From: CAVYUC01 sp963783085
Lineage (GTDB): Bacteria; Bacteroidota; Bacteroidia; Bacteroidales; Prolixibacteraceae
Direction: 5' to 3'
Assembly (NCBI GenBank): GCA_963783085.1
Contig: CAWAMJ010000013.1
Location: 26,715 to 90,714 of the forward strand
DNA: 64,000 bases
Shown here in pieces: positions 26,592-35,949 of this stretch. Made by a program: the position numbers and the translations under genes. Positions within the stretch are counted from its first letter, which is position 1. Each line of letters opens with the position of its first letter. The notes beneath the pieces were generated by a model. The model worked only from the letters and a program-made list of their open reading frames with translations, did not search any database and had not been told where the DNA came from.

Positions 26592-27344
26592 TTAATTTTC
26601 CCTGAAATATTCTTTATCAGCGTTGCAAATCGGGCATTTGTAATCATCCGGTAACTCTTCAAATGGTGTTCCGGGTGGAATTCCGGCTGTAGGATCACCA
26701 ACTTCCGGATCGTAAACATATCCGCAAATGCCACACGTATAGGAAGAAGCATCAGTTTGTTTTCTTTCAGGCTCCGGTTTTTCCGGTTTAGCCTGTGGTT
26801 CTTCTTTTTCCAGAAATTCAGTTTCCTTTTCAAGTTTATCTTTATCGATGTATGTTGGTGCATTTTTCGGAGCAAGCATTTTAAACTTTTCGCGGTAGTA
26901 TGCATAAGTTAACGGTGGTTCCGACGATATTACATCGCTGTCGAGAACTTCGCCGATAATTAAAATATGCGAACCCACATCGATTGTATCCACAACTTTA
27001 CAGTCGAACCAGGCGACTGAAGACTCCAGAATTATCGGAGCACCGGTTGCCGCGGTTTTTGTTTGTACACTTGCAAATTTTTCCACTTCGTCACCCGACA
27101 TAAAACCAAACCGTCCGATTAACGATGTACTTGCTTCCTGCGCCAGTACAGACATGGAAAACCTTTTACTTTGGATTATTTTATCAGTTGTAATATTTTT
27201 CTTATTGCTGCTAATTGCAATTTGCGGAGGTTCAGAAGTTACCTGAAATGCCGTATTACCAACATAACCTGCCTTTATACCTTCATGTTCAGTGGCTATA
27301 ATGTACAATCCGTAAGATAGTTTATGAAAAGATCTGTATTTCAT
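26592..27344 (-). CDS. Flavin reductase-rubredoxin fusion (high-molecular-weight rubredoxin type)
   Basis: Residues 1-160 form an FMN-binding split-barrel flavin reductase domain (FHKLSYGLYIIATE, GNTAFQVTSEPPQIAIS, VGSHILIIGEVL). A Pro/Glu/Lys-rich linker (about 170-198) leads to a C-terminal rubredoxin with iron ligands Cys204, Cys207, Cys237 and Cys240 (CGICG, CPICN). This is the architecture of high-molecular-weight rubredoxin, which in anaerobes passes electrons from NAD(P)H to flavodiiron oxygen or NO reductases. No flavodiiron gene is in the window, so the acceptor is unknown. It points to an anaerobic or microaerobic lifestyle. Confidence 0.88.
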   Translation of the reverse strand: MKYRSFHKLSYGLYIIATEHEGIKAGYVGNTAFQVTSEPPQIAISSNKKNITTDKIIQSKRFSMSVLAQEASTSLIGRFGFMSGDEVEKFASVQTKTAATGAPIILESSVAWFDCKVVDTIDVGSHILIIGEVLDSDVISSEPPLTYAYYREKFKMLAPKNAPTYIDKDKLEKETEFLEKEEPQAKPEKPEPERKQTDASSYTCGICGYVYDPEVGDPTAGIPPGTPFEELPDDYKCPICNADKEYFREN

Positions 27345-27717
27345 TTCGTTAAAATGTTTAATTTTTTTTTCAGGAAGAACAACAAAGATTCACTTCCGGT
27401 TTAATTATTCAGTAAATATAATGATTTGTTCCCAACGGACTTTTATAGTAAAAATCCGTTAAACGCAAAAATCATTGATTTGAACTTTATTTTAGAACAA
27501 TAAAATTCCAACACTACCTAATCTTTTAAATATCAGATTTTTTATCGCTCCGACAAATCCGTATTTTATAGTCAGCAATAAGATTTCTATAAAAAATTCC
27601 ATAATTACAAACAAAATTTGTTTCAAATAGGGAATTTATTGAAATAATTTTCCTATTTTGGTACCCAATTGTTGCATAGGGATATACAGAAGACAAATAA
27701 CACTAAATTCATTAACA
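27345..27717. other. Intergenic region with an inverted repeat
   Basis: This is a very AT-rich gap between divergent genes. AACGGA (27434-27439) and TCCGTT (27455-27460) flank TTTT and AAAA runs to form a nearly complete 11-base palindrome arm pair, about 90-115 bases upstream of the flavin reductase-rubredoxin gene, possibly an operator. A weak -7-like TATTTTG lies at 27654-27660 upstream of the NtrC-type regulator. No gene was seen. Confidence 0.4.
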
Positions 27718-29085
27718 ATGGCCGACTTACACAAACGAAAACCATACAGTATTTTCATTGTCGAAGATAATAAACTGTACGCACAGGTACTAAAAAAACA
27801 ACTGATTAGCGACAATTACGAGGTGAAGGTATTTTACAACGGAAAAGACTGTATAGCCTCACTCAATGAAGCCCCCGATGTAATTACACTGGATTACACA
27901 CTCCCGGACATGACTGGTCATGATGTCCTGAAAGAAATTCTTAAAAAATCGCCGGGAGCACATGTCATCATAATTTCAGCGCAGGAAAGTATCAGCACGG
28001 CAATCAACCTGATGAAAAACGGCGCTTATGACTACATTATGAAAGCACCTGACACCCGTGAAAAGCTAAGCAACATCATCAAAAATATTTACCAGTCCGA
28101 CCAACTAAAGGAAGAAAATATCCGGCTGAAAGATGCAGTCAAAGAGAAATTCTCGTTCCGCAAAATAATGAAAGGAAATAGCCGGGAAATCGATCATGTC
28201 TTCAATTTGATGGAAAAAGCCATTCAAACCAACATTTCGGTTTCTGTTTCGGGAGAAACTGGTACGGGTAAAGAACTGGTTGCAAAAGGAATTCATTATA
28301 ATTCAAGCAGAAGCAACAAACCTTTTGTTGCTGTAAACGTTTCGGCGATTCCGGATGGACTTGTGGAGAGTGAATTGTTCGGACACGAAAAAGGTGCTTT
28401 TACCGGCGCAGATTTTCGAAAAATCGGAAAATTCGAACAAGCCAATACCGGCACGTTGTTTTTAGATGAAATTGCGGACCTCGATTTTAATGTTCAGGCA
28501 AAATTGTTGCGGGTAATCCAGGAACGGGAGATAACGCGCCTTGGCGGAAATGAAATTATACCGCTGGATGTAAGAATTATAACTGCAACTCATAAAAACC
28601 TTGCAACATTGATTTCAGAAGGAAAATTTCGTCAGGATTTATACTACCGCCTCCTTGGGTTGCCAATTGAACTTCCGCCGTTACGGCAACGAGGAAACGA
28701 TATAATCCTGCTTGCGAAACATTTTGTAAACGAATTTTGCAAAGACAATAACATGTCTCAGAAAAACATTTCGGATGAAGCCAAAAACATGTTGCTTACC
28801 TATCTTTTCCCGGGGAACATCAGGGAATTAAAAGCAGTAATGGAGCTGGCCTGCGTAATGACCAACAACGATACCATAAAACCTTCTCACCTGAATATGA
28901 ACATCGAAGAGAACGTTGAAAACCTGCTGGCCAATGAAAAAACGCTCGAGGAGTACAACCTTGAAATTGTAAAACATTTCCTGAACAAATACAACCAAAA
29001 TGTGCGGTTGGTTGCTTCCAAACTTGGCATTGGGAAATCGACAATCTACCGAATGTTACAAAACAAACAGCTGGCGTTTAATTAA
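27718..29085 (+). CDS. Sigma-54-dependent response regulator (NtrC family)
   Basis: The 455-residue protein has a receiver domain with the phosphoacceptor Asp59 and conserved Lys109. A sigma-54 AAA+ domain follows with Walker A GETGTGKE at 179-186 and the sigma-54 contact loop GAFTGA at 226-231. A Fis-type helix-turn-helix lies at the C-terminus (VRLVASKLGIGKSTIYRMLQ). Phosphorylation by a partner histidine kinase would let it activate RpoN promoters. No histidine kinase is adjacent, so it is an orphan here. The ATG at 27718 is chosen because homology starts at SIFIVEDN shortly after it; the frame extends upstream to 27658 without homology. Confidence 0.92.
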   Translation: MADLHKRKPYSIFIVEDNKLYAQVLKKQLISDNYEVKVFYNGKDCIASLNEAPDVITLDYTLPDMTGHDVLKEILKKSPGAHVIIISAQESISTAINLMKNGAYDYIMKAPDTREKLSNIIKNIYQSDQLKEENIRLKDAVKEKFSFRKIMKGNSREIDHVFNLMEKAIQTNISVSVSGETGTGKELVAKGIHYNSSRSNKPFVAVNVSAIPDGLVESELFGHEKGAFTGADFRKIGKFEQANTGTLFLDEIADLDFNVQAKLLRVIQEREITRLGGNEIIPLDVRIITATHKNLATLISEGKFRQDLYYRLLGLPIELPPLRQRGNDIILLAKHFVNEFCKDNNMSQKNISDEAKNMLLTYLFPGNIRELKAVMELACVMTNNDTIKPSHLNMNIEENVENLLANEKTLEEYNLEIVKHFLNKYNQNVRLVASKLGIGKSTIYRMLQNKQLAFN

Positions 29086-29088
29086 AAA

Positions 29089-29108
29089 ATCCCGGCATTC
29101 GCCGGGAT
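29089..29108 (-). terminator. Terminator of fabD
   Basis: ATCCCGGC (29089-29096) pairs with GCCGGGAT (29101-29108) around a 4-base loop. On the minus strand it is followed by a T-run, so it serves fabD. Confidence 0.8.
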
Positions 29109-29132
29109 AATCTTTGCTAAAATCCTGTTGAA

Positions 29133-30020
29133 TTATTCTTCGAAGTTCTCGATACCATTGGTTTTCATTTCGCGATTTACTTTCATGACCAATCCTTGCA
29201 ACACTTTTCCGGGACCGATTTCAGTAAAAGAAGTTGCCCCATCGGAAATCATATTCTGAACAATTTGCGTCCAGCGGACCGGAGCAGTAAGTTGCGCAAC
29301 CAGGTTTTGCCTGATGTTTTCAGGATTAATTTCGGGTTTGGCATTTACATTTTGATAGATCGGACAAATGGGTTTCGAAAAACCTGTTGCATCAATTGCT
29401 CTGGCAAGTTCTTCGCGGGCCGGTTCCATAAAAGGTGAATGAAACGCGCCCCCAACAACCAATTTTAATGCCCTGCGTGCGCCTTTGTTTTTTAGGATTT
29501 CGCAGGCTTTTTCTATTCCTGACACGGAACCCGAAATAACCAATTGACCCGGACAATTGTAATTTGCCGGAACAACAACATCTTCAATTTCCGCACAGGC
29601 TTCTTCAACCACATCATCGGGCAAACCAACAATAGCGGCCATGGTGGAAGGTTCTGTTTCGCAGGCTTTTTGCATTGCTTCGGCACGTTTCGATACCAGA
29701 ACCAGACCATCTTCGAAGGTGAGGGCTTTGTTGGCCACCAACGCTGAAAATTCGCCCAAAGAATGTCCGGCCACCATATCCGGGATAAAATTTTTCATGA
29801 TTTTCGCCAATATTACCGAATGCAGAAAAATTGCAGGTTGCGTCACTCGTGTTTGTTTCAAATCGTCTACGGTTCCTTCAAACATCAGTATGGTGATTTC
29901 GAAACCCAAAATTTCATTTGCCTTTTCAAATAATTCTTTCGCCTGTGCAGAATTTTTGTATAAATCTTTACCCATTCCGGGATATTGTGCTCCCTGACCG
30001 GGAAAAATAAATGCCTTCAT
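29133..30020 (-). CDS. fabD: Malonyl-CoA:ACP transacylase
   Basis: FabD loads malonyl groups onto acyl carrier protein for fatty acid synthesis. The acyltransferase fold shows the opening GQGAQYPGMGKDLY, the nucleophile Ser87 in AGHSLGEF and the catalytic His194 in GGAFHSPFM. Length of 295 residues is typical. It is transcribed alone rather than in a fab cluster, with its own -7 box upstream and a terminator downstream. Confidence 0.95.
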   Translation of the reverse strand: MKAFIFPGQGAQYPGMGKDLYKNSAQAKELFEKANEILGFEITILMFEGTVDDLKQTRVTQPAIFLHSVILAKIMKNFIPDMVAGHSLGEFSALVANKALTFEDGLVLVSKRAEAMQKACETEPSTMAAIVGLPDDVVEEACAEIEDVVVPANYNCPGQLVISGSVSGIEKACEILKNKGARRALKLVVGGAFHSPFMEPAREELARAIDATGFSKPICPIYQNVNAKPEINPENIRQNLVAQLTAPVRWTQIVQNMISDGATSFTEIGPGKVLQGLVMKVNREMKTNGIENFEE

Positions 30021-30041
30021 AGTGCCTTTTTAAAATTTTTG

Positions 30042-30049
30042 CAAAGATA
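30042..30049 (-). promoter_or_regulatory. -7 box for fabD
   Basis: On the minus strand this reads TATCTTTG, a full match to TAnnTTTG, 22 bases upstream of the fabD start. Confidence 0.55.
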
Positions 30050-30101
30050 GGATTTTTCAGTTCCTGCCGAAAAATTCTAATCCCACACCAAACGTGGTCA
30101 G

Positions 30102-30647
30102 TTATAACAGCGAATATAAAAGACTTAACAGAAAATATTTTAAAGCCAGTCCGATAATACTGTACAACATTATATTTTTGAATTTTACACGGAGCATACC
30201 AGCAACCAGCGCCAGTACAGGCGAGGAAAGCGGTAAAATATTGAAGATAAAAATGGTGAGGTTGCCGTATTGCTGAATATATCTCTCTATTCTTTCTATT
30301 CTTTTCATTCCCACAACGTTCCGAAGGAACTTAGGGCTGAATGAATATCCAATTAAATAATCCAGAATTTGAGCAGAAATGGCAGTTGCCAACGCGACAC
30401 CTGTTAGTTGTAATTCAGGGAAATAAGAAAGGTAATAAACGAAGGCCATTTCAACCGGCATTAACAGGAAAAAGAGGTATCCTGAAAAATGAATCAAGCC
30501 AAACGAAAAAAGGCTTTGTCCCTTTCCTTCATATAGGTCGCGCCCAACGGTTAATGATACGATGATGACAGCAATTGCTGAGGTAATTAAGATAAATATC
30601 AACCTTATTGCCCTGCTTTTTTCGTTTGTACCAGTATTATCCATCAC
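30102..30647 (-). CDS. VTT-domain (DedA/YqaA-like) membrane protein
   Basis: A 181-residue integral membrane protein with about five hydrophobic segments. The central stretch LLMPVEMAFVYYLSYFP then ATAISAQILDYLIGYSF, and the late NLTIFIFNILPLSSPVLALVAGMLRV, resemble the VTT/SNARE-associated (DedA, YqaA) family, whose members flip undecaprenyl phosphate or phospholipids. The usual F-x-R motif of DedA is not obvious, so it fits better with the small YqaA branch. Function here is not certain. Confidence 0.7.
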   Translation of the reverse strand: MMDNTGTNEKSRAIRLIFILITSAIAVIIVSLTVGRDLYEGKGQSLFSFGLIHFSGYLFFLLMPVEMAFVYYLSYFPELQLTGVALATAISAQILDYLIGYSFSPKFLRNVVGMKRIERIERYIQQYGNLTIFIFNILPLSSPVLALVAGMLRVKFKNIMLYSIIGLALKYFLLSLLYSLL

Positions 30648-30873
30648 CTGTTTTTACGAAAATACAACAATTTAAGATACCGGAAGTATTTCCCAAAATA
30701 CGTTAATTGCTGCTTGTTAAATAATTTTTAAAGATTTAACCGCAAATCAGTTTTCACATTCGGTATATAGAATTGAAATAAGATCAGGGAGACAGAATAA
30801 TCAAAATAATTCGACAAAAGACAAAATTCAGTCGGTTTTATTTAATACTACTGCCAAAATAAAATAATGTTTT

Positions 30874-32712
30874 TCATTCAACGGTGACTGATTTGGCCAG
30901 ATTTCGCGGTTGATCGACATTACAGCCACGCAGCACTGCAATGTGATAAGCCAGCATCTGTAATGGCAAAACCGACAGCAGCGGCGCCAGTGCAGGATGC
31001 GATTTCGGAATTTCGATTACATCGTTGGCCATTTCTTTCAAACCTTTATCGCCCTCAGAAATAATGGCAATTACATTTCCTTTGCGCGCTTTTACTTCCT
31101 GAATATTACTCACAATTTTTTCATAATATTTATCATGCGGGGCTACCACAATCACCGGCAGATTGTCGTCAACAAGTGCAATCGGACCGTGCTTCATTTC
31201 ACCGGCAGCATAACCTTCAGCATGAACGTATGATATTTCTTTCAGTTTTAAAGCTCCTTCCAACGCCACCGGAAATAAATATCCCCTACCGAGGTACAAT
31301 GCATTTACCGCATCTTTATATTTTTTAGCGATTTCTTTGATTGATTCATTGGCATTTAAAATCCAACGTTCTTTTTCAGGAATTTCAGCGAGTTCCTGCA
31401 CCAATTGTTTATATTCTCCGGTTGAAATTGTACCTTTTTCTTTGGCCAGTTTTAATGCCAGCAGCGTTAAAACGGTTACCTGTGCTGTAAAAGCCTTGGT
31501 AGAAGCCACGCCAATTTCAACGCCCGCGTGGGTGTAAACGCCTGCATCTGTGCCTCTTGACAAAGATGACCCGACGACGTTACAAATTCCCAAAACAAGC
31601 GCCCCTTTTTCGCGGGCGAGTTCCATGGCGGCCAGTGTGTCGGCAGTTTCGCCACTCTGGCTGATTAGAATTACCACATCTTTTTTTCCTAAAACCGGTT
31701 TTCTGTACCTGAATTCCGAAGCATATTCCACTTCTACAGAAACCCGCGCATATTCCTCCAGGATATATTCGCCAATTAGGGCGGCATGCCACGAAGTTCC
31801 GCAACCGATAATAACAATCCGTTCAGCTTCCACAATTTTTGGAAAAACATTTATAAGCCCCCCCAAGACAATATCTGAATATTCCGGTTTTAAACGTCCT
31901 TTAAACGTTTCCTCCACGGTAACCGGCTGCTCATAAATTTCTTTCAGCATAAAATGTTCGAAACCGCCCTTGTCCAGTTCCCCGATTTTAAGATCGAGAT
32001 TGGTGATTTTCAGTGAAACCGGATTGTTCTGAATATTTTTAAGTGTGAAGTTATTTTTCTCGATTACAGCCATGTCATAATCGTTCAGATAAATAACATG
32101 ATTGGTAAATTCCGCAATCGGCGCTGCATCGCTGGCTATAAAATATTCGCCGTTTCCGAGACCTACCACAAGCGGGCTTCCTTTCCGGGCGGCAATTATT
32201 TTATTATTTTCGTTTCGGCACAACACGGCGATTCCGTATGCACCAACCACTTTCGATAGTGCAAGCTGAACGGCCATCTCTGCAGAAACATCGTCGCCCT
32301 GATTGTAAAAAAATTCAACCAAATTGGCCAGGACTTCGGTATCGGTCTGGCTTTTAAAATGAAATCCATGTTTCTCCAAATCTTCTTTTAACTGGGAATA
32401 ATTTTCGATAATCCCGTTATGTACCATGGAAAACGTATTGTTCATGGAGTTTTGCGGATGAGCATTTTCATCGCTCGGTTCACCATGTGTGGCCCAGCGG
32501 GTGTGGCCAATCCCTATATTTCCTTTCACATTTGCAGAAAGAACAAAATCTTCGAGTTCAGCAACTTTCCCTTTTCGTTTAAAAACTTCGATCTGGCCGT
32601 TGAACAAAGCAACTCCTGCCGAATCGTAACCCCGGTATTCCAGTTGTTTTAAACCTTTTATCAACACCGGAAATGCATCTTTTTCGCCTATATAACCTAC
32701 TATTCCACACAT
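30874..32712 (-). CDS. glmS: Glutamine--fructose-6-phosphate aminotransferase (isomerizing)
   Basis: GlmS makes glucosamine-6-phosphate, the entry to UDP-GlcNAc, peptidoglycan and lipid A. The N-terminal class II glutamine amidotransferase domain has the nucleophile Cys2 (MCGIVGYIG) and the GHTRWATHG motif. Two SIS isomerase domains follow (GCGTSWHAALIGEY, ISQSGETADTL) and the protein ends LAKSVTVE as in all GlmS proteins. Length of 612 residues is standard. It lies 6 bases downstream of the DUF4954 gene on the same strand. No glmS ribozyme would be expected in this phylum and none was seen. Confidence 0.97.
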   Translation of the reverse strand: MCGIVGYIGEKDAFPVLIKGLKQLEYRGYDSAGVALFNGQIEVFKRKGKVAELEDFVLSANVKGNIGIGHTRWATHGEPSDENAHPQNSMNNTFSMVHNGIIENYSQLKEDLEKHGFHFKSQTDTEVLANLVEFFYNQGDDVSAEMAVQLALSKVVGAYGIAVLCRNENNKIIAARKGSPLVVGLGNGEYFIASDAAPIAEFTNHVIYLNDYDMAVIEKNNFTLKNIQNNPVSLKITNLDLKIGELDKGGFEHFMLKEIYEQPVTVEETFKGRLKPEYSDIVLGGLINVFPKIVEAERIVIIGCGTSWHAALIGEYILEEYARVSVEVEYASEFRYRKPVLGKKDVVILISQSGETADTLAAMELAREKGALVLGICNVVGSSLSRGTDAGVYTHAGVEIGVASTKAFTAQVTVLTLLALKLAKEKGTISTGEYKQLVQELAEIPEKERWILNANESIKEIAKKYKDAVNALYLGRGYLFPVALEGALKLKEISYVHAEGYAAGEMKHGPIALVDDNLPVIVVAPHDKYYEKIVSNIQEVKARKGNVIAIISEGDKGLKEMANDVIEIPKSHPALAPLLSVLPLQMLAYHIAVLRGCNVDQPRNLAKSVTVE

Positions 32713-32718
32713 AACTGA

Positions 32719-34746
32719 TTAATTTAAAGGGACACTGTTTTTGACTGAATTTTTTATCCGGGTAATAAGTTCGTTTCCCAAAGCTTCTTTTTTCTCCATA
32801 TGATTTTTAATGGCTGTAACGGTATCGTTTTTTTCAAATTCACCGCGCACCTGTGCAAAATCCAGTTCGCGGGCGCCATTTTGCCCATCGACCCCAAAAC
32901 CGGTCATTTTTGTCAATGAGAATTCTTTATTGGCATCTTCGAACAAAAACCTGTCGATTCCCAAAACACTTTCTTTCCAGCGTTCAACAATTGTAATTAC
33001 ATCGACTGCCGTAAATTCAGCACAATTTTTCCCGTAGAATTCTTCGATCACATCTGCTGCCCAGGTCCATTCATAATTATAATAATTTTTGTGCAATGAA
33101 TACAGCGCAGAATTCACTTCCTCCAGCGTTGTGGTTTCGCCTTTTTCAATGGAAATCAACAGTTTGTCGAGTGCTTCAAACGGGCAAATCAATCCTGAAA
33201 GATCGACCCAATAACCCTTACCCAGCGATGTGTCGGCTTTGAGCATTTTCCTGATTTCCTCTTCATTCTCGTAATTTTTCCCCTGCAGGCGGGTAATTAA
33301 TGAATTCCCTAAAAATTTCCAGATGGCCATTTCATACAGAAGAATACCACGATCGAGTGCTCGTTTTTCAATTTTCATTTTTTCATAGCTGTACTCGCTG
33401 GCAAACTCGCCTGATGATTTCCGGATAGCCAATAATTTGCGCCTTCCGTTAATCATTTTCTGAATGGTGTAGGGACTTAACAAGTTAAAATTGATAAGGT
33501 CGAGCAGGTTGGAATCCTTACGGTTATCGCGCCTCGGCCACTTCTGCGAATCGCGGACTGTACCAATACTTTTGAGGTTAATTCCCGGCACCAGAATACT
33601 TTCGTCGTTACTTTCAATAATGTATGAAAACGGAAAATCTGTGGTATCGCTATGTTTGTAATGTCGCCCCATTACCAGCGAAAAAGCGCCAATTCTCGAT
33701 GGCCACAAAACGTAGGAATCGCTTGTTGTTTTAGCCCCGCGCTCCATGATTCCCTGGTGAATTGGCCCCAGTTTATATAAATGGTTGCTCTGGTTTGAAC
33801 CGCTGCCTGCATTTAAAAATGAAAACATACCTGCAATCAGCAGCGTCGATTTGTGATGTGTAACGGTGTAAGGCCCGGCAAAAATGGAACAGGCTTCTCC
33901 GTGAAAACCCTGGCAGTTGGCAAAAAATAGTGAATTTACTGCCGAATAATGCTTGTCGAGAATACATCCCTGTCCGATAAAACATTTGGAAATCAGAGTT
34001 GCGTCCGTAATTCTCGCTCCTGAACAAACAATAAAATCCTCCATTATTACCCCGTCGCCTATCCACACTGGCGCTTCGTAATTGCTGTTAACGCTGCCGT
34101 TTTTCAATTTTTTGGCCCCATCGATGCAGGTTGCAGGGCCGGTTTTTACATTAATTATGTTGTTGGAATTCAAAATCCTCGAATTTGCCCCAATCACACC
34201 GCGGCTGCTTTTAATGTTTTCTGTGTAATCACCCACCATTTTCATAAGCGACGAGACCATTGCCGGACGGTGCCTGTACAGCGACATCATATACGCTACA
34301 TGTGTGGAAAGGAAATCGTACATTGGAATTTCCCGTCCGCCGCCTTCGTTAATCGTTTCAACTTTAATGCCGTTGCCAAAAGTAGTTTCCCCATCAACAG
34401 CCAGTAATGTTATGTTATGAATAACAACACCTTCACCAATGTAATAATTGGCGATATAACTCCTCACATTGTGGATTAAGGCATCTTTTCCGACTTCGCA
34501 ATTGTGGAGCCAGGCGTTATAAATTCCGGTATTAAATTCAATACCGCCGATAAGTTTTACCTTTTTATTAAAGTTATTCAAACGGATTTGCCCGGTGAAT
34601 TTGGTGTTCTCGATGTTTTCGGGCATGAAATCATGAGATACTTTCACAAGGCTCCAGTCGGTTGAAGAACATCCCTGGTGCACCAACTGGCCTACTTCCT
34701 CGTCGAGCAAAGCGCGATACTGATTGTTTTCGCTGTTTTGATTCAT
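32719..34746 (-). CDS. DUF4954 protein with left-handed beta-helix repeats
   Basis: A protein of about 675 residues. The N-terminal two-thirds has hexapeptide-like repeats of a left-handed beta-helix (for example WIGDGVIMEDFIVCSGARI and IGQGCILDKHYSAV), as in acyltransferases and nucleotidyltransferases. The last third is helical and charged. It matches my memory of DUF4954, a Bacteroidota and spirochaete family of unknown function. It is directly upstream of glmS with a 6-base gap, so a role near amino-sugar or UDP-GlcNAc metabolism is suggested by context only. Two ATGs (34752 and 34746) are possible starts. No signal peptide is visible. Confidence 0.7.
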   Translation of the reverse strand: MNQNSENNQYRALLDEEVGQLVHQGCSSTDWSLVKVSHDFMPENIENTKFTGQIRLNNFNKKVKLIGGIEFNTGIYNAWLHNCEVGKDALIHNVRSYIANYYIGEGVVIHNITLLAVDGETTFGNGIKVETINEGGGREIPMYDFLSTHVAYMMSLYRHRPAMVSSLMKMVGDYTENIKSSRGVIGANSRILNSNNIINVKTGPATCIDGAKKLKNGSVNSNYEAPVWIGDGVIMEDFIVCSGARITDATLISKCFIGQGCILDKHYSAVNSLFFANCQGFHGEACSIFAGPYTVTHHKSTLLIAGMFSFLNAGSGSNQSNHLYKLGPIHQGIMERGAKTTSDSYVLWPSRIGAFSLVMGRHYKHSDTTDFPFSYIIESNDESILVPGINLKSIGTVRDSQKWPRRDNRKDSNLLDLINFNLLSPYTIQKMINGRRKLLAIRKSSGEFASEYSYEKMKIEKRALDRGILLYEMAIWKFLGNSLITRLQGKNYENEEEIRKMLKADTSLGKGYWVDLSGLICPFEALDKLLISIEKGETTTLEEVNSALYSLHKNYYNYEWTWAADVIEEFYGKNCAEFTAVDVITIVERWKESVLGIDRFLFEDANKEFSLTKMTGFGVDGQNGARELDFAQVRGEFEKNDTVTAIKNHMEKKEALGNELITRIKNSVKNSVPLN

Positions 34747-34768
34747 AATCATTAGAATTTATTCAGAC

Positions 34769-34798
34769 CAAATTTACATTAAAACCAGCCAAAACAAA
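34769..34798 (-). promoter_or_regulatory. Promoter of the DUF4954-glmS operon
   Basis: On the minus strand a -33 TTTG (34798-34795) and a -7 TAAATTTG (34776-34769) are 18 bases apart, close to the Bacteroidota consensus, with the start codon about 20 bases downstream. Confidence 0.6.
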
Positions 34799-34942
34799 AT
34801 CGCAAAACCTAACAAAACCAATTCATTTAAAATAATTACCTAACATTTTATGAATATGCGCTTAATTATTAACATTATAAACAAAAGCCAAAACATAACA
34901 AATTATGTTTATAATTGATTAAAAACCTAATAAGTAAGAATT

Positions 34943-35935
34943 TTAAATGAGTTCCAAGTATTTTGACAGGCGGGTTTCGCGGGATAATTTCAGTTTTTTG
35001 CGCAACCGTACGCGTGCAATTTCAACACTTTGCGGCGTCATATTGTTTAAACCGGCAATTTCTTTGCTCGACAGCCCCAGACGCAACGAGGCGCATAGTT
35101 TTTTATCTTTTAGCGTTAAATGCGGATGTTTTAGCTGAAGGCGATCAAAAAAACCGGGATACAATTTTTTCATTTGCACCTCCACAATGTCCCAGTCGAT
35201 TGGTGTTGACGGCATATTGTCAATCACCTGCAGCAACTGGATAATTTTTTCTTTCCGGTTTTTTCCGTTCCCGGAATTCATTTCTTTTAATTGCCTTGCA
35301 ATAAGGTTGATTACTTCGTTTTTCTGAGATAATTGCAGCAGAAACGAAACCAATTCGCGTTCTTTAATTTCAAGTTCCGATTTCAGTCGTTGTTTCGAAC
35401 GGTTATCGAGTTGGTTTTTTTCGGAAATGGTTTGAATATGCCCCATCGCTTGTTTGAGCCGGGTGATATCATGTACAGAGGCACGTATTCCGAGGTAACG
35501 GCCTTCCTTGTTATAAACGCCCCTGACATTTGCCGAAAACCAGCGAAGCTGTTTGGTGCGGGTAAGAATCCGGAATTCGAGCGATTGGTTTACCAGCATC
35601 TGATCGAGTGAATCAGTAAGAAATTTTTCAAATTTTTCCTTATCCGCTGAATAAACCAGCAAATCGGCCAGTTGTGCAGCAGCCATTATCTGATTGGCGG
35701 TATAACCCGTCAGATCATAGCACGACGGCGAGCAATATTTAATTCTGCCATCGGATTCGAACCAGAGCTCCCAACCAAAAGTAAAATCGGCCACCAACTG
35801 GAAAAACTGTTGTTGTTCCTGCTCTTTCTTTAGCAGGCTTTTCGTTTCCTCCAATTGAAATTTCAACTCCGAAAGCTTCAGTTCCAGTTCCCTGATGAGG
35901 TTTTTATCATTTTCGCGGTTTGTATCCTGCAGCAT
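34943..35935 (-). CDS. PAS-domain regulator with LuxR-type helix-turn-helix
   Basis: A 330-residue protein with an N-terminal coiled coil (residues 5-48, Glu/Leu/Lys rich). A PAS domain follows (about 50-165: YCSPSCYDLTGYTANQIM, then the PAC-like GRYLGIRASVHDITRLKQA). A second coiled coil leads to a C-terminal LuxR/GerE-type DNA-binding domain (LRLGLSSKEIAGLNNMTPQSVEIARVR). No membrane segment is present, so it senses a cytosolic signal. It lies 14 bases after the repaired end of the propeller/phosphoesterase gene, so the two probably form an operon. Confidence 0.85.
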   Translation of the reverse strand: MLQDTNRENDKNLIRELELKLSELKFQLEETKSLLKKEQEQQQFFQLVADFTFGWELWFESDGRIKYCSPSCYDLTGYTANQIMAAAQLADLLVYSADKEKFEKFLTDSLDQMLVNQSLEFRILTRTKQLRWFSANVRGVYNKEGRYLGIRASVHDITRLKQAMGHIQTISEKNQLDNRSKQRLKSELEIKERELVSFLLQLSQKNEVINLIARQLKEMNSGNGKNRKEKIIQLLQVIDNMPSTPIDWDIVEVQMKKLYPGFFDRLQLKHPHLTLKDKKLCASLRLGLSSKEIAGLNNMTPQSVEIARVRLRKKLKLSRETRLSKYLELI

Positions 35936-35949
35936 AAATTTTTAATGAG

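Noticed and set aside
27656..27676. Sigma-54 promoter before the NtrC-type gene
   Set aside because: TGG and GCA are present but the GG-to-GC spacing is 12 instead of 10 bases.
31550..31936. 128-codon antisense frame inside glmS
   Set aside because: It is a shadow frame opposite a clearly conserved enzyme.
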